A stretch of DNA of 64,000 nt from Pseudomonadota bacterium (GCA_021798915.1 JAJZBM010000003.1:62001-126000), one strand, 5' to 3'; positions 26,484-35,836 are shown, numbered from the stretch's first letter. Notes: generated by a model from the letters alone, not told the origin. Made by a program: numbers and translations.

Positions 26484-27417
26484 GGCGCGGCCAGGCCCGG
26501 CTGCGGGCGAGCGTGTCGAGCACCGCCATCCGCACCGCGACCCCCATCTCCACCTGCTCACGGATGACGCTGTGGGCGGGATCGTCGGCGAGTTGGCTGT
26601 CGATCTCGACGCCCCGGTTCATCGGCCCGGGATGCATCACCAGCGCGTCGGGCGCGGCGGCGGCGAATTTCTCCGAATCGAGGCCATAGAAGCGGAAATA
26701 TTCGCGCGCGCTCGGCACCAGGCCGCGCGCCATGCGCTCTTTCTGAAGGCGCAGCATCATCACCACATCGGCCGCGGCCAGCCCCGCCTTCATGTCATGG
26801 AACACGGTGACGCCGAGCCCCTCGATCGCCGCCGGGATCAGCGTCGGCGGGCCGACGACCCGCACCCGCGCGCCGAGTGTCACCAGGAGGTGGATATTCG
26901 AGCGCGCGACCCGCGAATGCGCGATATCGCCGCAGATGGCAACGATCAGGCCGGCGAGCCCCCCCTTATGGCGGCGGATGGTGAGGGCATCGAGCAGCGC
27001 CTGGGTCGGGTGCTCATGGGTGCCGTCGCCGGCATTGATCACCGCCGCGTCCACCTTCTGGGCGAGGAGATTGGGCGCCCCGGACTGGGCGTGGCGGACC
27101 ACCAGGAGGTCGCATTGCATGGCGTTCAGCGTCGCCGCGGTATCGAGCAGCGTCTCGCCCTTGTTCACCGAGGACGCAGCGACCGACATATTGATGACAT
27201 CGGCGCCGAGGCGCTTCCCCGCCAGTTCGAAACTGGTGCGGGTGCGGGTGCTGTCCTCGAAGAACAGGTTGATCAGCGTCCGCCCGCGCAGCATGTCGCG
27301 CTCGGTGCGGCCGGAGCGGTTGAGCAGCACGTAACTCTCGGCGAGATCGAGAAGATGGGCGATCGCCGGCGGCCCCAGCCCCTCGATCGTCAGCAGATGG
27401 CGCGGAAGCTCCGTCAA
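26476..27417 (-). CDS. pyrB: aspartate carbamoyltransferase, catalytic subunit
   Basis: Condenses carbamoyl phosphate with aspartate in de novo pyrimidine synthesis. 313 residues with the carbamoyl-phosphate loop [20 protein letters not shown] near residue 52, [16 protein letters not shown] near 128, and [12 protein letters not shown] near 265. No PyrI regulatory subunit is seen; the following pseudo-dihydroorotase is the likely partner. The gene begins 9 bases after the lipoprotein stop region on the same strand. Confidence 0.97.
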   Translation of the reverse strand: MTELPRHLLTIEGLGPPAIAHLLDLAESYVLLNRSGRTERDMLRGRTLINLFFEDSTRTRTSFELAGKRLGADVINMSVAASSVNKGETLLDTAATLNAMQCDLLVVRHAQSGAPNLLAQKVDAAVINAGDGTHEHPTQALLDALTIRRHKGGLAGLIVAICGDIAHSRVARSNIHLLVTLGARVRVVGPPTLIPAAIEGLGVTVFHDMKAGLAAADVVMMLRLQKERMARGLVPSAREYFRFYGLDSEKFAAAAPDALVMHPGPMNRGVEIDSQLADDPAHSVIREQVEMGVAVRMAVLDTLARSRAWPRHV

Positions 27418-27425
27418 GGAAGCGG

Positions 27426-27974
27426 TCAGGTCTTGGCCGCCGAGACCGCGACGACGGCGGTATCGTGCTCCTCGGTGCAGCCGCGCACGCCGAGGCCGGC
27501 GCAGACCAGGGCATGCACCACCACCTCGGCCTGAACGGCGTTGGGATCGGCCTCGACATCGATCGGGATCAGCCAGCGCGGCGCCCCGGTGGGCTTGGCG
27601 GGGGTCGCGCTATAGGCCGGGAGATCGACGCTGTCGCGGGTCAGCGAACTCAGAAGATGGCCTTCGCTGTCGAAAAAGCTGATCTCGACGATGATGGCGC
27701 GGTAATCGAGCGGGCCGGGATTGAGGATGCAGCCGGTGAGCTTGGCCTCGCCATTGCTCGCCGCGAGCTTGGCGTCGCGCAGAACCGGCGCGTTGGAAAT
27801 GCTGCGCACCGGGGCGAGGCAGGGCGCCGGGTCGCTGGGCATCAGGCCGAGATGGACGATCGGCGTCCCCGGCCCCTGCCGCGGCGGCGGCATCTGACAG
27901 CCGGCCAGGGCGAGAACACCGGCGCCGGCGGCGAACAAACCAAGCGGCGAAAGCTTCCGAAGGCGCGTCACCAT
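27426..27974 (-). CDS. predicted lipoprotein of unknown function
   Basis: 182 residues when started at Met27 of the track ORF (27974). The N-terminus has a lipoprotein signal, [15 protein letters not shown], with the lipobox LAGC; the mature protein starts at Cys. The body contains conserved-looking segments ([40 protein letters not shown]) that suggest a small beta-sandwich. No family name can be given. It lies between gltX and pyrB, 75 bases after gltX, and may be cotranscribed with pyrB. Confidence 0.75.
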   Translation of the reverse strand: MVTRLRKLSPLGLFAAGAGVLALAGCQMPPPRQGPGTPIVHLGLMPSDPAPCLAPVRSISNAPVLRDAKLAASNGEAKLTGCILNPGPLDYRAIIVEISFFDSEGHLLSSLTRDSVDLPAYSATPAKPTGAPRWLIPIDVEADPNAVQAEVVVHALVCAGLGVRGCTEEHDTAVVAVSAAKT

Positions 27975-28048
27975 GATATCCTCTCTCGAACCCGGGCGCC
28001 GATCATAGCCGCAATGCCCGGTGGGTGGAAATGGCCGCGCTGCGGCGC

Positions 28049-29446
28049 TCACCCGGCGGCGGCGATGCGGGCCAGCGTTTCGGCGCGCCCGAGGGCGGCG
28101 AGCGTCGCATCGATCGGCGGGCTGGTCGTCGCCCCGGTGAGGGCGGCGCGAAGCGGCTGCGCGACCTCGCCGAGTTTTATCCCCCGCGCCTCGGCGAAAG
28201 TACGGAGCGTTTCATGGAGGGATTCCGGCGTGAACGCGGCGCCGGCGAGCCCCTGCGCCAGATCGCCGAGCAGCGCGCGGGCCCCGGGGGCATCGAGCAG
28301 GACGCGGGCCTTCTCGCTCATCGGCAGCGGCGGGATGCGGATGAGGAAGGCGGCGCTGTCGGCGAGATCGACGAGGGTGCGGGCACGTTCCTTGAGCGCC
28401 GGCATGAGCGCGAGAAGCCGCGCCCGCGCGACATCCTCGCCAACCCGGCCGGGCGCGCCGGCAAGCCGCGCCATCACGTCCTCGACCAGCCGCGCATCCT
28501 CGGCGGCGCGCAGCCAGACGGCGTTGAGATGGGTGAGCTTGGCATAATCCATGCGCGCCGCGGCACGCCCGACCCCGTCGAGATCGAAGAGACGGATGGC
28601 ATCCTCGCGCGAGAGGATCTCGGCATCGCCGTGGCCCCAGCCGAGCCGCAGAAGATAATTGCAGATCGCCTCCGGCAGGAACCCTTGGTCGCGGAATTCG
28701 AGCACGCTGACCGCGCCGTGGCGCTTGGAAAGCTTCGCCCCGTCGGCGCCGTGGATCAGCGGGATATGGGCGAAACGCGGCATCTCCCAGCCCATCGCCT
28801 GATAGATCTGCACTTGGCGGAAGGTGTTGGTGAGATGGTCGTCGCCACGGATGACATGGGTGATCGCCATATCGTGGTCATCGACGACGACGGCATGGAG
28901 ATAGGTCGGCGTGCCGTCGCTGCGGAGGATGATCATGTCGTCCAATTCGCCATTGGCGACCCGGACCGGCCCCTGCACCAGATCCTCGACCACCGTCTCG
29001 CCCTCGCGCGGCGCCTTGAGGCGGATCGCCGGTGCGACGCCCGGCGGCGCTTCGGCCGGGTCGCGGTCGCGCCAGCGCCCGTCATAGCGCGGCGGCCGGC
29101 CCTCGCTCAGGGCCTGCTCGCGCATCGCGCGCAGCTCCTCGGCGGTGCAATAGCAGCGATAGGCGCGCCCGGCTTCGAGCAGGGCATGGGCGATCTCGGC
29201 ATGGCGGGCGGCGCGGGTCGATTGGAACAGCGGCGCCTCGTCGGGGGCGAGGCCGAGCCAGGCGAGGCCTTCGAGGATCACCGCAACCGCCGCCTCGGTG
29301 CTGCGGGCGCGGTCGGTATCCTCGATGCGGAGCAGAAACTGCCCGCCGTGATGGCGGCTGAAGAGGTAATTGAACAGCGCGGTGCGGGCGCCGCCGATAT
29401 GCAAAAGCCCGGTCGGGCTGGGCGCGAAACGGGTGCGGACGGTCAT
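28049..29446 (-). CDS. gltX: glutamyl-tRNA synthetase
   Basis: Class I aminoacyl-tRNA synthetase charging tRNA-Glu. 465 residues with the HIGH-type motif RFAPSPTGLLHIGGARTAL at the N-terminus, RIEDTDRARS near residue 45 and the KMSKS-type GAKLSKRHGAVSV near 245. Alphaproteobacteria often have two paralogues, one of which charges tRNA-Gln for transamidation; which one this is cannot be decided here. A tRNA-Gln(UUG) gene is in the same window at 44236-44310. Confidence 0.97.
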   Translation of the reverse strand: MTVRTRFAPSPTGLLHIGGARTALFNYLFSRHHGGQFLLRIEDTDRARSTEAAVAVILEGLAWLGLAPDEAPLFQSTRAARHAEIAHALLEAGRAYRCYCTAEELRAMREQALSEGRPPRYDGRWRDRDPAEAPPGVAPAIRLKAPREGETVVEDLVQGPVRVANGELDDMIILRSDGTPTYLHAVVVDDHDMAITHVIRGDDHLTNTFRQVQIYQAMGWEMPRFAHIPLIHGADGAKLSKRHGAVSVLEFRDQGFLPEAICNYLLRLGWGHGDAEILSREDAIRLFDLDGVGRAAARMDYAKLTHLNAVWLRAAEDARLVEDVMARLAGAPGRVGEDVARARLLALMPALKERARTLVDLADSAAFLIRIPPLPMSEKARVLLDAPGARALLGDLAQGLAGAAFTPESLHETLRTFAEARGIKLGEVAQPLRAALTGATTSPPIDATLAALGRAETLARIAAAG

Positions 29447-29547
29447 GGCCCGCTTCTAGAAGGTTTTTCCCCGCCCGCAAACCGCGATCATTCGTCCCGT
29501 GTCGCGGCGGCGGGGCGCGACCCGCCTCCACCCCGGGAGCGGCGTCC

Positions 29548-29658
29548 TCAGCCCCGCCCACTGAACAAATAGCGGAGCAGAGCGGCGATCCCGAGCACGA
29601 TCAGAATCAGGATCAGGAGCCAGAGCACTCCCATCCCGAGCCACATGCCGCCGCCCAT
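29548..29658 (-). CDS. 36-residue single-span membrane protein coupled to the copper oxidase
   Basis: Absent from the ORF track because of its length. It reads MGGGMWLGMGVLWLLILILI and ends LLRYLFSGRG: a Gly/Met-rich N-terminus, one hydrophobic transmembrane helix and a short basic tail. Its ATG overlaps the stop codon of the multicopper oxidase by one base (TGATG), strong evidence for translational coupling. A role in copper handling or in supporting the oxidase is suggested only by position. Similar tiny membrane proteins beside copper-resistance genes are familiar in proteobacteria. Confidence 0.7.
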   Translation of the reverse strand: MGGGMWLGMGVLWLLILILIVLGIAALLRYLFSGRG

Positions 29659-31073
29659 CAGGCGACCTTGTCGTAAACGAGTTCGGTCATCATGCCGCTC
29701 ATCATGTGGAACAGGTTGTGGCAATGCAGCAGCCAGCGTCCGGGATTGTCCGCATCGAAGACGACGGTGACCGAGCCATTGGGCGGCACCAGGACGGTAT
29801 CGCGGAGCGCGCCGGCGATCGACGTCGCGCCGATCGCGGTGACCTGGAAATGGTGTCCGTGCAGGTGCATCGGGTGCGCCATTCGGCTCTGGTTCACCAT
29901 CATCAGCGCGACGCGCTGGCCGCGAGACACAATCAACGACTGATGGTCCCGCCAGGTGCGTCCGTCGATCGACCAGACATAGGGCGTCATCGTGCCGGCC
30001 AGCACGACGCGGTGAACCATTTCAGGCCGGCGCGGCGACAACGGCTGCAGGGCGGACAGGCGCGCCTCCAGCGACAGATCGGCGGCCGGCGCGGCGCGGG
30101 GCGCTTGCGGCGCCAGCTTGACGATTTTCGCCCCTGGCGTCGCCAGAAGGATGCCGGTTCTCTGCCGGTCACCCTCGCGTTGCGCCAGCACCGGGAAGGC
30201 GCCGGCACCGGGAAGCCGCAGCATGATATCGGCGCGCTGGCCTTGCGCCAGCGGGAAGCGGCGCACCGCGAGCGGCTGCACCGCGTCGCCATCGACGGCA
30301 ACCAAGCGCCCTTCGAGCCCGCCGAGATCGATCCAGAACGCCGTCGCCGCGGCACCATTGATCAGGCGTAACCGCACGCGCCCGCCACGCTCGACGCGCG
30401 TCACCTCGGGATCGGCGAGCGTGCGATCATTGGCGAGATAGGCGTCATAATCGATGTCGTTGAGATCCATCACCATGCCCGGCATTTCCATGTCCTGGCC
30501 AATGCCGGGCGTCGCCATGCCGCGGTCGTCGATCCGCCCGAGTCCGGCGAGGATTTCGGCGGGATCGCGGAAAGAGAAATCGTGCAGCAGCACCGTCACC
30601 TCGCGCGCATCGGCACGCGCATCCTCGGCGCTGCGCACGATCAGCGGCGCCGCCATCAGCCTTTGTTCCTGAAGTCCGTGATGCGAGTGCATCCAGTGCG
30701 TGCCGGGGCGGGCGGCGAAATCATAGGTCAGTTCCGTGCCATCGGCGATCAGCGCGCCGCCGGTTTGCGTAACGCCATCCTGAAGATAGGGTGGCGTCTG
30801 ACCGTGCCAGTGAACGATGGTGTCTTCCCCGCACCGATTGGCCACGGTGACGAGAAAATGCTGACCAGGGTCGATTTGCAAGCCCGGCATGCTGCCCGGC
30901 CCACGCAGGCCAAGAACCGAAGCCGGCTTGCCGTTCACCTCCAGGGTATGGCGATCGGCGGTCAGGCGGAGTGGTAAGGCCGCGGCATTGGCGCGTGCAA
31001 GGGAAAAGCCTGCCGTGATTCCGGCAGCGCTCGCACCAAGAAATGCCCGGCGGGACAGAAAAACTTTGCGCAT
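29658..31073 (-). CDS. Tat-exported multicopper oxidase
   Basis: 471 residues. The N-terminus has a twin-arginine signal (SRRAFLGASAAG). All four copper-binding motifs are present: TIVHWHGQTPPY near residue 88, HWMHSHHGLQEQ near 125, HPMHLHGHHFQV near 400 and LLHCHNLFHMMSGMM near 455, in laccase/CopA order. A Met-rich segment (GQDMEMPGMVMDLND near 195) suggests cuprous oxidase activity as in CueO/CopA. It probably oxidises Cu(I) in the periplasm for copper tolerance. Coupled to the downstream 36-residue membrane protein. Confidence 0.93.
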   Translation of the reverse strand: MRKVFLSRRAFLGASAAGITAGFSLARANAAALPLRLTADRHTLEVNGKPASVLGLRGPGSMPGLQIDPGQHFLVTVANRCGEDTIVHWHGQTPPYLQDGVTQTGGALIADGTELTYDFAARPGTHWMHSHHGLQEQRLMAAPLIVRSAEDARADAREVTVLLHDFSFRDPAEILAGLGRIDDRGMATPGIGQDMEMPGMVMDLNDIDYDAYLANDRTLADPEVTRVERGGRVRLRLINGAAATAFWIDLGGLEGRLVAVDGDAVQPLAVRRFPLAQGQRADIMLRLPGAGAFPVLAQREGDRQRTGILLATPGAKIVKLAPQAPRAAPAADLSLEARLSALQPLSPRRPEMVHRVVLAGTMTPYVWSIDGRTWRDHQSLIVSRGQRVALMMVNQSRMAHPMHLHGHHFQVTAIGATSIAGALRDTVLVPPNGSVTVVFDADNPGRWLLHCHNLFHMMSGMMTELVYDKVA

Positions 31074-31454
31074 GATCTGTTCGCTCCGAGTAAAGCGAGG
31101 ATAATATGGCCGAAAGAGCGGCCATCCGGTCGCTCCCCGTCAGACACGAAGAGGCGCCAGCGCTCCCAGATCCACGCGGCAAACCGCAACAACGTCACAC
31201 CCGTCATGCCGATTTCATCAATCACATCGCCGCGCTGTGCCGCTCGCCCAACCATATCGACGGCCCCCAAGTGGAGCAAGCGGAACACACCGCCATGTCA
31301 GGCGAAACGGCGCCCGCCGCATTGATCCCGATCAAGACGCGGGGACCGCCGGTTCCGCGCCGGTTCGACTTTCCCGCCGCTTGCTCCCCGTTGAATGTTA
31401 CGGGTTTCATGACATGCTGCGGTCTCGGAATCGCCGCTCGAACGCAAAAGGCAC
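31074..31454. other. 381-base intergenic region, no convincing gene
   Basis: Between the minus-strand copper oxidase and the plus-strand sulfotransferase gene. Several short ORFs cross it in different frames on both strands (for example minus 31288-30962 and 31470-31222, plus 31106 onward) but none has a recognisable family, a good ribosome site and consistent codon use. Base composition is slightly lower in G+C than neighbours. It should contain divergent promoters; it may also hold a decayed gene. Confidence 0.45.
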
Positions 31455-32183
31455 ATGTCGATGATCGCACCTGTTTCCGCCCCGCGCCTCGTGGTCACGC
31501 TCGGGCTCTATGGCAGCGCCTCGACCTGGATCTTCAACGTCGTCCGCGAAACCCTGAACGCCGCCCATGGCGCCGATCGGGTCTGCGCCTATTACGCCGA
31601 CGCGATCACGCTGATTTTCCAGGACGCGGCGATCGCCGGCCGTTTCGTCGTCGTCAAGATGCATGTCGGCGATGCGGCACTCGCCGGCTTCGTCCATCTC
31701 GCCCAGCCCTTGCTGTTGCTCAGCGTGCGCGACCCGCGCGATGCCGTGGTCTCGCTGATGCAGCGCTTCGGGCAGGATTTCGAGAAAGCCGCGTCGCGCG
31801 TGGTGCAAAGCGCGCGCCGCATCCAGGTCTTCGCCGCCGCCGGCCATCCGGTCCTGCGTTATGAGGACGGTTTCTTCACCCGCCCCGAAACCCTCGATGC
31901 CATCGCCGCCCGGCTCGGCGTCACCCTGCGCGAGGAAGTCAAGGCGGCGATCTTCGCCGGCTATCAGACCAGCTCGGTGCGGAAATTCGCTGCCGACGTC
32001 GCCCATCTCCCGCGCGAGCGGCTGGACGGCAACCCCGCCGATCCCTTCGACCGGGTGACGCATATCCACCAGAATCACATCGGCGACGGCATGATCGGCA
32101 AATGGAAGGAACGGCTTTCCGCCTCCGAAAGCGCCGCCTTGACCGAGGCGCTCGGCGATTTCATGACCGTTTTCGGCTATTGA
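31455..32183 (+). CDS. sulfotransferase-family protein
   Basis: 242 residues. The N-terminal P-loop-like VVTLGLYGSASTWIFNVV fits the 5'-phosphosulfate (PAPS) binding loop and LLLSVRDPRDAVVSLMQRFG near residue 92 fits the 3'-phosphate binding motif of sulfotransferases. Such proteins transfer sulfate from PAPS to hydroxyl or amino groups; the acceptor cannot be predicted. Met3 at 31461 is an alternative start. The 5' extension in the track ORF 31106-31864 is in another frame and is not part of this gene. Convergent with the alpha/beta hydrolase gene. Confidence 0.75.
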   Translation: MSMIAPVSAPRLVVTLGLYGSASTWIFNVVRETLNAAHGADRVCAYYADAITLIFQDAAIAGRFVVVKMHVGDAALAGFVHLAQPLLLLSVRDPRDAVVSLMQRFGQDFEKAASRVVQSARRIQVFAAAGHPVLRYEDGFFTRPETLDAIAARLGVTLREEVKAAIFAGYQTSSVRKFAADVAHLPRERLDGNPADPFDRVTHIHQNHIGDGMIGKWKERLSASESAALTEALGDFMTVFGY

Positions 32184-32199
32184 ACGCAGCCAGCCGGTT

Positions 32200-33324
32200 T
32201 CAGCCAAGAAAATCCCGCAGCCGCGCAACCACCGCCTCCGGCTGCTCCTGCTGCACCCAATGCCCGGCGCCTTCGATCAGATATGCTTCACGAAAATCGG
32301 CGCAGGCGAGCGTTTGCATGCGCTCGAAGCTCCCCGGCATCTGATAGACCCCCCAATCGGCGGCGCCGGCGATGAACAGGGTTTTCACCGTGATCGCGCG
32401 TCCGGCGAAAATCTGCATCTCCTCGCGCCCGATGCCGGCGGTCGCGCAATGATACCAATGCAGCCCGCCCTGGAAGCCGGTGCGCGCGAACTCGGCGGCA
32501 TAGACCGCGAGTTCGGGCTCGGAAAGCCAGCGGCAGGCGGCGATCTCGGCTGGCGAAGGAAGGGCTGCGGCGACCGTCGCCGGCATGCTCGCATCGCGGT
32601 CCATGATGTAATAGCGCGGCATCCTGGCGAGGTCCGCAGCGGCGGCGGAGGCGAGGCGAAACGGCCGGTTGCCCGGCCAATCGGCGCTTTTCATGTGGTA
32701 ATAAGCGCGGAGGAATGCCGCCAGCCCCCCGGCCGGGGCATCCATCGCCGCCGCCGCCGCCGGGCTGGCATAATAAACCTGATAATGCTTGCGCGGCGGC
32801 ACGAGGGCGGCCAGCGCGGCATCGAGCGCCGCCATTCCCGGGCCCGCGGCGAGCGCCGGCGGGCCGGCGAAGGGCGCGCTCATCAGAACCAGGGCAGGGA
32901 ACAGATCGGGGCGCAACAGCGCGCACCAGGCGGCGACCGGGGCGCCGAAATCATGCCCGACCACCGCCGCCGCCGCATCCCGGCCGAGCGCCGGCAAAAG
33001 CCCGATCACGTCACGCACCAGGCGCAGCATGCGGAAATCGGCGGGATCGCTGCCCTCCGCCCCCTCCCCGATGATGGTGGTGCGGCCATAGCCACGCTGA
33101 TCCGGCGCGACGACGTGGAAACCGGCGGCAGCCAGCGGCGGCATGATCTTGCGCCAGGAATAGGCGAGTTCGGGAAACCCGTGCAGCAGCAAAACCAGCG
33201 GACGGCCAGGGCCGGCACCGGCCTCCAGGAGATGCACCCGAAGACCATTGCCATTATCGACGAAGCGGGCGCTCACCCCCGCCGGCAGAACCTCCCCCCC
33301 GAGCGGCGGCAGATCGAGCGCCAT
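32200..33324 (-). CDS. alpha/beta-hydrolase, epoxide hydrolase-like
   Basis: 374 residues from Met35 of the track ORF (33324). The oxyanion HGxP motif LLLHGFPELAYSWRKIM is near residue 45, APDQRGYGRTT near 70, and the nucleophile elbow VVGHDFGAPVAAW near 115, with Asp as nucleophile as in epoxide hydrolases and haloalkane dehalogenases. Cap-domain Tyr residues are plausible (QVYYASP), and the final catalytic His lies in EGAGHWVQQEQP near residue 355. Four bases separate it from the upstream HCCA-isomerase-like gene, so the two are probably one unit for degradation of an aromatic or epoxide compound. Confidence 0.87.
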   Translation of the reverse strand: MALDLPPLGGEVLPAGVSARFVDNGNGLRVHLLEAGAGPGRPLVLLLHGFPELAYSWRKIMPPLAAAGFHVVAPDQRGYGRTTIIGEGAEGSDPADFRMLRLVRDVIGLLPALGRDAAAAVVGHDFGAPVAAWCALLRPDLFPALVLMSAPFAGPPALAAGPGMAALDAALAALVPPRKHYQVYYASPAAAAAMDAPAGGLAAFLRAYYHMKSADWPGNRPFRLASAAAADLARMPRYYIMDRDASMPATVAAALPSPAEIAACRWLSEPELAVYAAEFARTGFQGGLHWYHCATAGIGREEMQIFAGRAITVKTLFIAGAADWGVYQMPGSFERMQTLACADFREAYLIEGAGHWVQQEQPEAVVARLRDFLG

Positions 33325-33328
33325 CGGC

Positions 33329-33931
33329 TCAACCCGCCTCCAGCCGCCGGGCCAGGAAATCGAGCCGGTCCTGGCCCCAGAAAATCTCCTCGCCGAGGAC
33401 ATAGGATGGCGCGCCGAACACGCCACGGGCGATGGCCGCCTCGGTATCGCGCGCCCGCAGCGCCGCCCAGCCCGGTTCCTCGGCGCGCTTGATCAAGGCG
33501 GCACCATCGGCGCCGGCCGCATCGGCCAATGCGGCGAGCGTCGCCGGATCGGCGGTATCGCGCCCCTCCTCCCACAGTGCCTTCAGCACATGATGCGCCA
33601 GCGCCAGGGCCTTCTCCCCTTCCCCGCTCTCGCGGAGCGCGATGACGGCCTGCGCGGCGAGGGTCTCATTGGCCGGGAAATGGGGCGGGTGGATCTGGAT
33701 CGGCAGGCCGAGATGATCGCGCCAGCGCGCCAGTTCCTGAAGCCGATAGGCCTGGCGCTGGGGCGAGCGCCGGGGCAGCGGCAGACCGCCGGTTGCGGCA
33801 AAAATCACCCCGAAATCGACCGGGAATACCCGCACGCGCACCTGATGGCGGGCGGCGAGAGCGGCGAACCGCGCAGCACCGAGATGCGTCCATGGTGAAT
33901 TCAACGACAGAAAATAATCGATCTCGCGCAT
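33329..33931 (-). CDS. 2-hydroxychromene-2-carboxylate isomerase-like (DsbA/GST-kappa fold)
   Basis: 200 residues from Met15 of the track ORF. The N-terminal beta-strand and active loop read IDYFLSLNSPWTHLG, with Ser in place of the DsbA cysteine as in HCCA isomerases. The C-terminus has the thioredoxin-like cis-Pro segment GVFGAPSYVLGEEIFWGQDR. The family uses glutathione in naphthalene degradation, but most genomic members have unknown substrates. The hydrolase gene follows after 4 bases. Start at 33931 or the adjacent ATG at 33934. Confidence 0.87.
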   Translation of the reverse strand: MREIDYFLSLNSPWTHLGAARFAALAARHQVRVRVFPVDFGVIFAATGGLPLPRRSPQRQAYRLQELARWRDHLGLPIQIHPPHFPANETLAAQAVIALRESGEGEKALALAHHVLKALWEEGRDTADPATLAALADAAGADGAALIKRAEEPGWAALRARDTEAAIARGVFGAPSYVLGEEIFWGQDRLDFLARRLEAG

Positions 33932-34027
33932 CATGCGCCGTCTCCCCATCACCCACGCCATCGCCCACACCATCGCGGCAGGCGCCGGAAAACTGTCGCA
34001 TGGCCACCGAGCGAAGGAAAGTAAGGC

Positions 34028-34210
34028 CAGGGGGCTTTGCCCCCTGCACCCCCACCAAAGGCTCGCCTTTGGAAACCTTCACTTGTTTGGGAGGGCAAGG
34101 AGGGCCTGGGCGGCGCTTGGCAAGGTCACGGTTGGCCCTCCTTGCCCTCCCAAACCCATATGGGGTTCTAAGGGCGTGCCCTTAGCGGGGTCCAGGGGCA
34201 GCGCCCCTGG
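34028..34210. repeat. cluster of five GC-rich inverted repeats
   Basis: Within the 292-base gap between the isomerase gene and dinB lie, in order: CAGGGGGC-ttt-GCCCCCTG (34028-34046), CCAAAGGC-tc-GCCTTTGG (34055-34072), a pair of perfect 21-base arms beginning tttgggagggcaagg at 34086-34106 and 34134-34154 with a 27-base spacer, CTAAGGGC-gt-GCCCTTAG (34168-34185) and CCAGGGGC-agc-GCCCCTGG (34192-34210). No ORF is supported. This looks like a mosaic of dispersed intergenic repeats. Confidence 0.85.
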
Positions 34211-34223
34211 CCTTTCTTTCCCT

Positions 34224-35324
34224 TCACCCGAGGGCGAGGGCGAGCTGTCGCCCTGCGTCCTCCGTTTCGAGTTGCGACAATGCGACCCCGAGGAGGCGGA
34301 TCCCTAGTCGCGGCGGAAACAGCGGGCGCAGCAGATCCCGCCCGGTCGCGGTGATCAGGGCGGCGTCGGCGCTCGCCTCGGCCAGGCTGCGCGCGCGGGT
34401 GATCTGCTGGAAATCGGCGTATTTCACCTTCACCGTCGCGGTTCGCCCGGCGAGGCGGTGGCGCGCCGCCGCCGCGGCGACCTTGGCGGCGAGCATCGCC
34501 AGCGGCGCCGCCACTTCCTCCCAGGTATGCAGATCCTGGGCGAACGTGGTCTCCGCGCCGATCGATTTCCGCACCCTTGCGGCCTCCACCGGGCGATCGT
34601 CCTCGGCCCGCGCCAGGCGATAATAGACCGCGCCCATCTTGCCGAAATGGGCGGTGAGAAAGCCGCGTTCGGCGCGGCGGAGATCGGCGCCGGTGATGAT
34701 CCCGAGGGCGTTCATCCGTGCCGCCGTCACCGGCCCGATGCCATGGAATTTCCCGACCGCGAGGCCGGCGACGAAATCCGGCCCGAGGCTTGGCGGGATG
34801 ACGAAAAGCCCGTCCGGCTTGCGATGGTCGGAGGCCAGTTTCGCCAGGAATTTGTTGTAGGAGACGCCGGCCGAGGCGGTCAGCCCGGTTTCGGCGCGGA
34901 TCGCCGCCCGGATCGCCACGGCGATCGCCCGCGCCGAGCCGTGCCGCCCGATCTCGGCGGTGACGTCGAGATAGGCTTCATCGAGCGAGAGCGGCTGAAT
35001 GAGCGGCGTGTAGCGGGCAAAAATCGCGCCGATCGTCGCCGAAACCGCCTTGTAGACCTCGAATCGCGGCGCAACGAAGATCAGCTCCGGGCATTTGCGC
35101 GCCGCCAACCCGGACGGCATCGCCGAATGGACGCCGAAGCGACGCGCCTCATAGCTCGCCGCGGCAACCACGCCGCGCGCCCCCGCCCGACCCACCGCGA
35201 TCGGCTTGCCGCGCAAAGCCGGGGTGTCGCGCTGCTCGACGGCGGCAAAAAACGCATCCATGTCGATATGGAGGATGCGGCGAAGAGGCCCGGGGAGTTC
35301 GCTACGCTGCGCCATGCCGGGCAT
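34224..35324 (-). CDS. dinB: DNA polymerase IV (Y family)
   Basis: Error-prone translesion polymerase. 366 residues with the catalytic motifs ILHIDMDAFFAAVEQRD near residue 18, YEARRFGVHSAMPSGLA near 60, IQPLSLDEAYLDV near 110 (the Asp-Glu pair of the active site), the helix-hairpin-helix AVGKFHGIGPVTAARMNALG near 195 and a little-finger domain at the C-terminus. Length fits DinB. Start at 35324 or Met4. No LexA box was identified by eye upstream. The gene is followed by the hairpin-repeat cluster. Confidence 0.95.
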   Translation of the reverse strand: MPGMAQRSELPGPLRRILHIDMDAFFAAVEQRDTPALRGKPIAVGRAGARGVVAAASYEARRFGVHSAMPSGLAARKCPELIFVAPRFEVYKAVSATIGAIFARYTPLIQPLSLDEAYLDVTAEIGRHGSARAIAVAIRAAIRAETGLTASAGVSYNKFLAKLASDHRKPDGLFVIPPSLGPDFVAGLAVGKFHGIGPVTAARMNALGIITGADLRRAERGFLTAHFGKMGAVYYRLARAEDDRPVEAARVRKSIGAETTFAQDLHTWEEVAAPLAMLAAKVAAAAARHRLAGRTATVKVKYADFQQITRARSLAEASADAALITATGRDLLRPLFPPRLGIRLLGVALSQLETEDAGRQLALALG

Positions 35325-35566
35325 GAGTTTAGCCGCTTACGCCAGAGACGAAAAGAACAAATAGAGTACATCATGCGGCGCCGCACCGCGAAACCGCAAC
35401 GCAACCCTCCATGATGCGACAAAGAAAATTTAGAGGCTGGTCAAATCTCAAGCTCTCACCTAAAAGCTGCGGCGCCACCGTTATTTGCGTGATTCGGGTG
35501 CGGGGGCCGGTTCATCCGCCCGCGAAACGGCGCCAAGCCGGCGGGCTCCATGTACAAGGAACACTC

Positions 35567-35836
35567 ATGTCCAAAGCTTTCATCGCCCATGTCATCCAGG
35601 ACTCCGCCGAACTCACGGGCGTTGCCGCCAACCGCGCTGCGGGCGACCTCATGGCGGCGATCGTCGGGGAGTTGAAGAAGACCGGCAAATTCACGCTGCC
35701 GAGCTTCGGCACCTTCACCGTCCGCAAGACCAAGGCGCGCAAGGGCCTCAACCCGCGCACCGGCGAGCAGATCAAGGTGAAGGCCGGCAAGACCGTGCGC
35801 TTCAAAGCCTCGCCGACCCTGAAGAAATCGGTCTGA
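35567..35836 (+). CDS. HU-family DNA-binding protein
   Basis: 89 residues. The track ORF begins at 35411, but ATG at 35567 follows the SD-like aagga and starts the family sequence MSKAFIAHVIQDSAELTG. Typical HU/IHF features: LPSFGTFTVRKTKARKGLNP with the DNA-clasping arm and the NPRTGE-type loop, and a Lys-rich C-terminus. Probably a nucleoid protein; whether it is HU-alpha, HU-beta or a divergent paralogue cannot be decided. A strong bidirectional hairpin terminator follows. Confidence 0.93.
   Translation: MSKAFIAHVIQDSAELTGVAANRAAGDLMAAIVGELKKTGKFTLPSFGTFTVRKTKARKGLNPRTGEQIKVKAGKTVRFKASPTLKKSV

Noticed and set aside
31106-31454. Plus-strand ORF start upstream of the sulfotransferase gene
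   Set aside because: It continues in a different frame from the sulfotransferase and has no family likeness.
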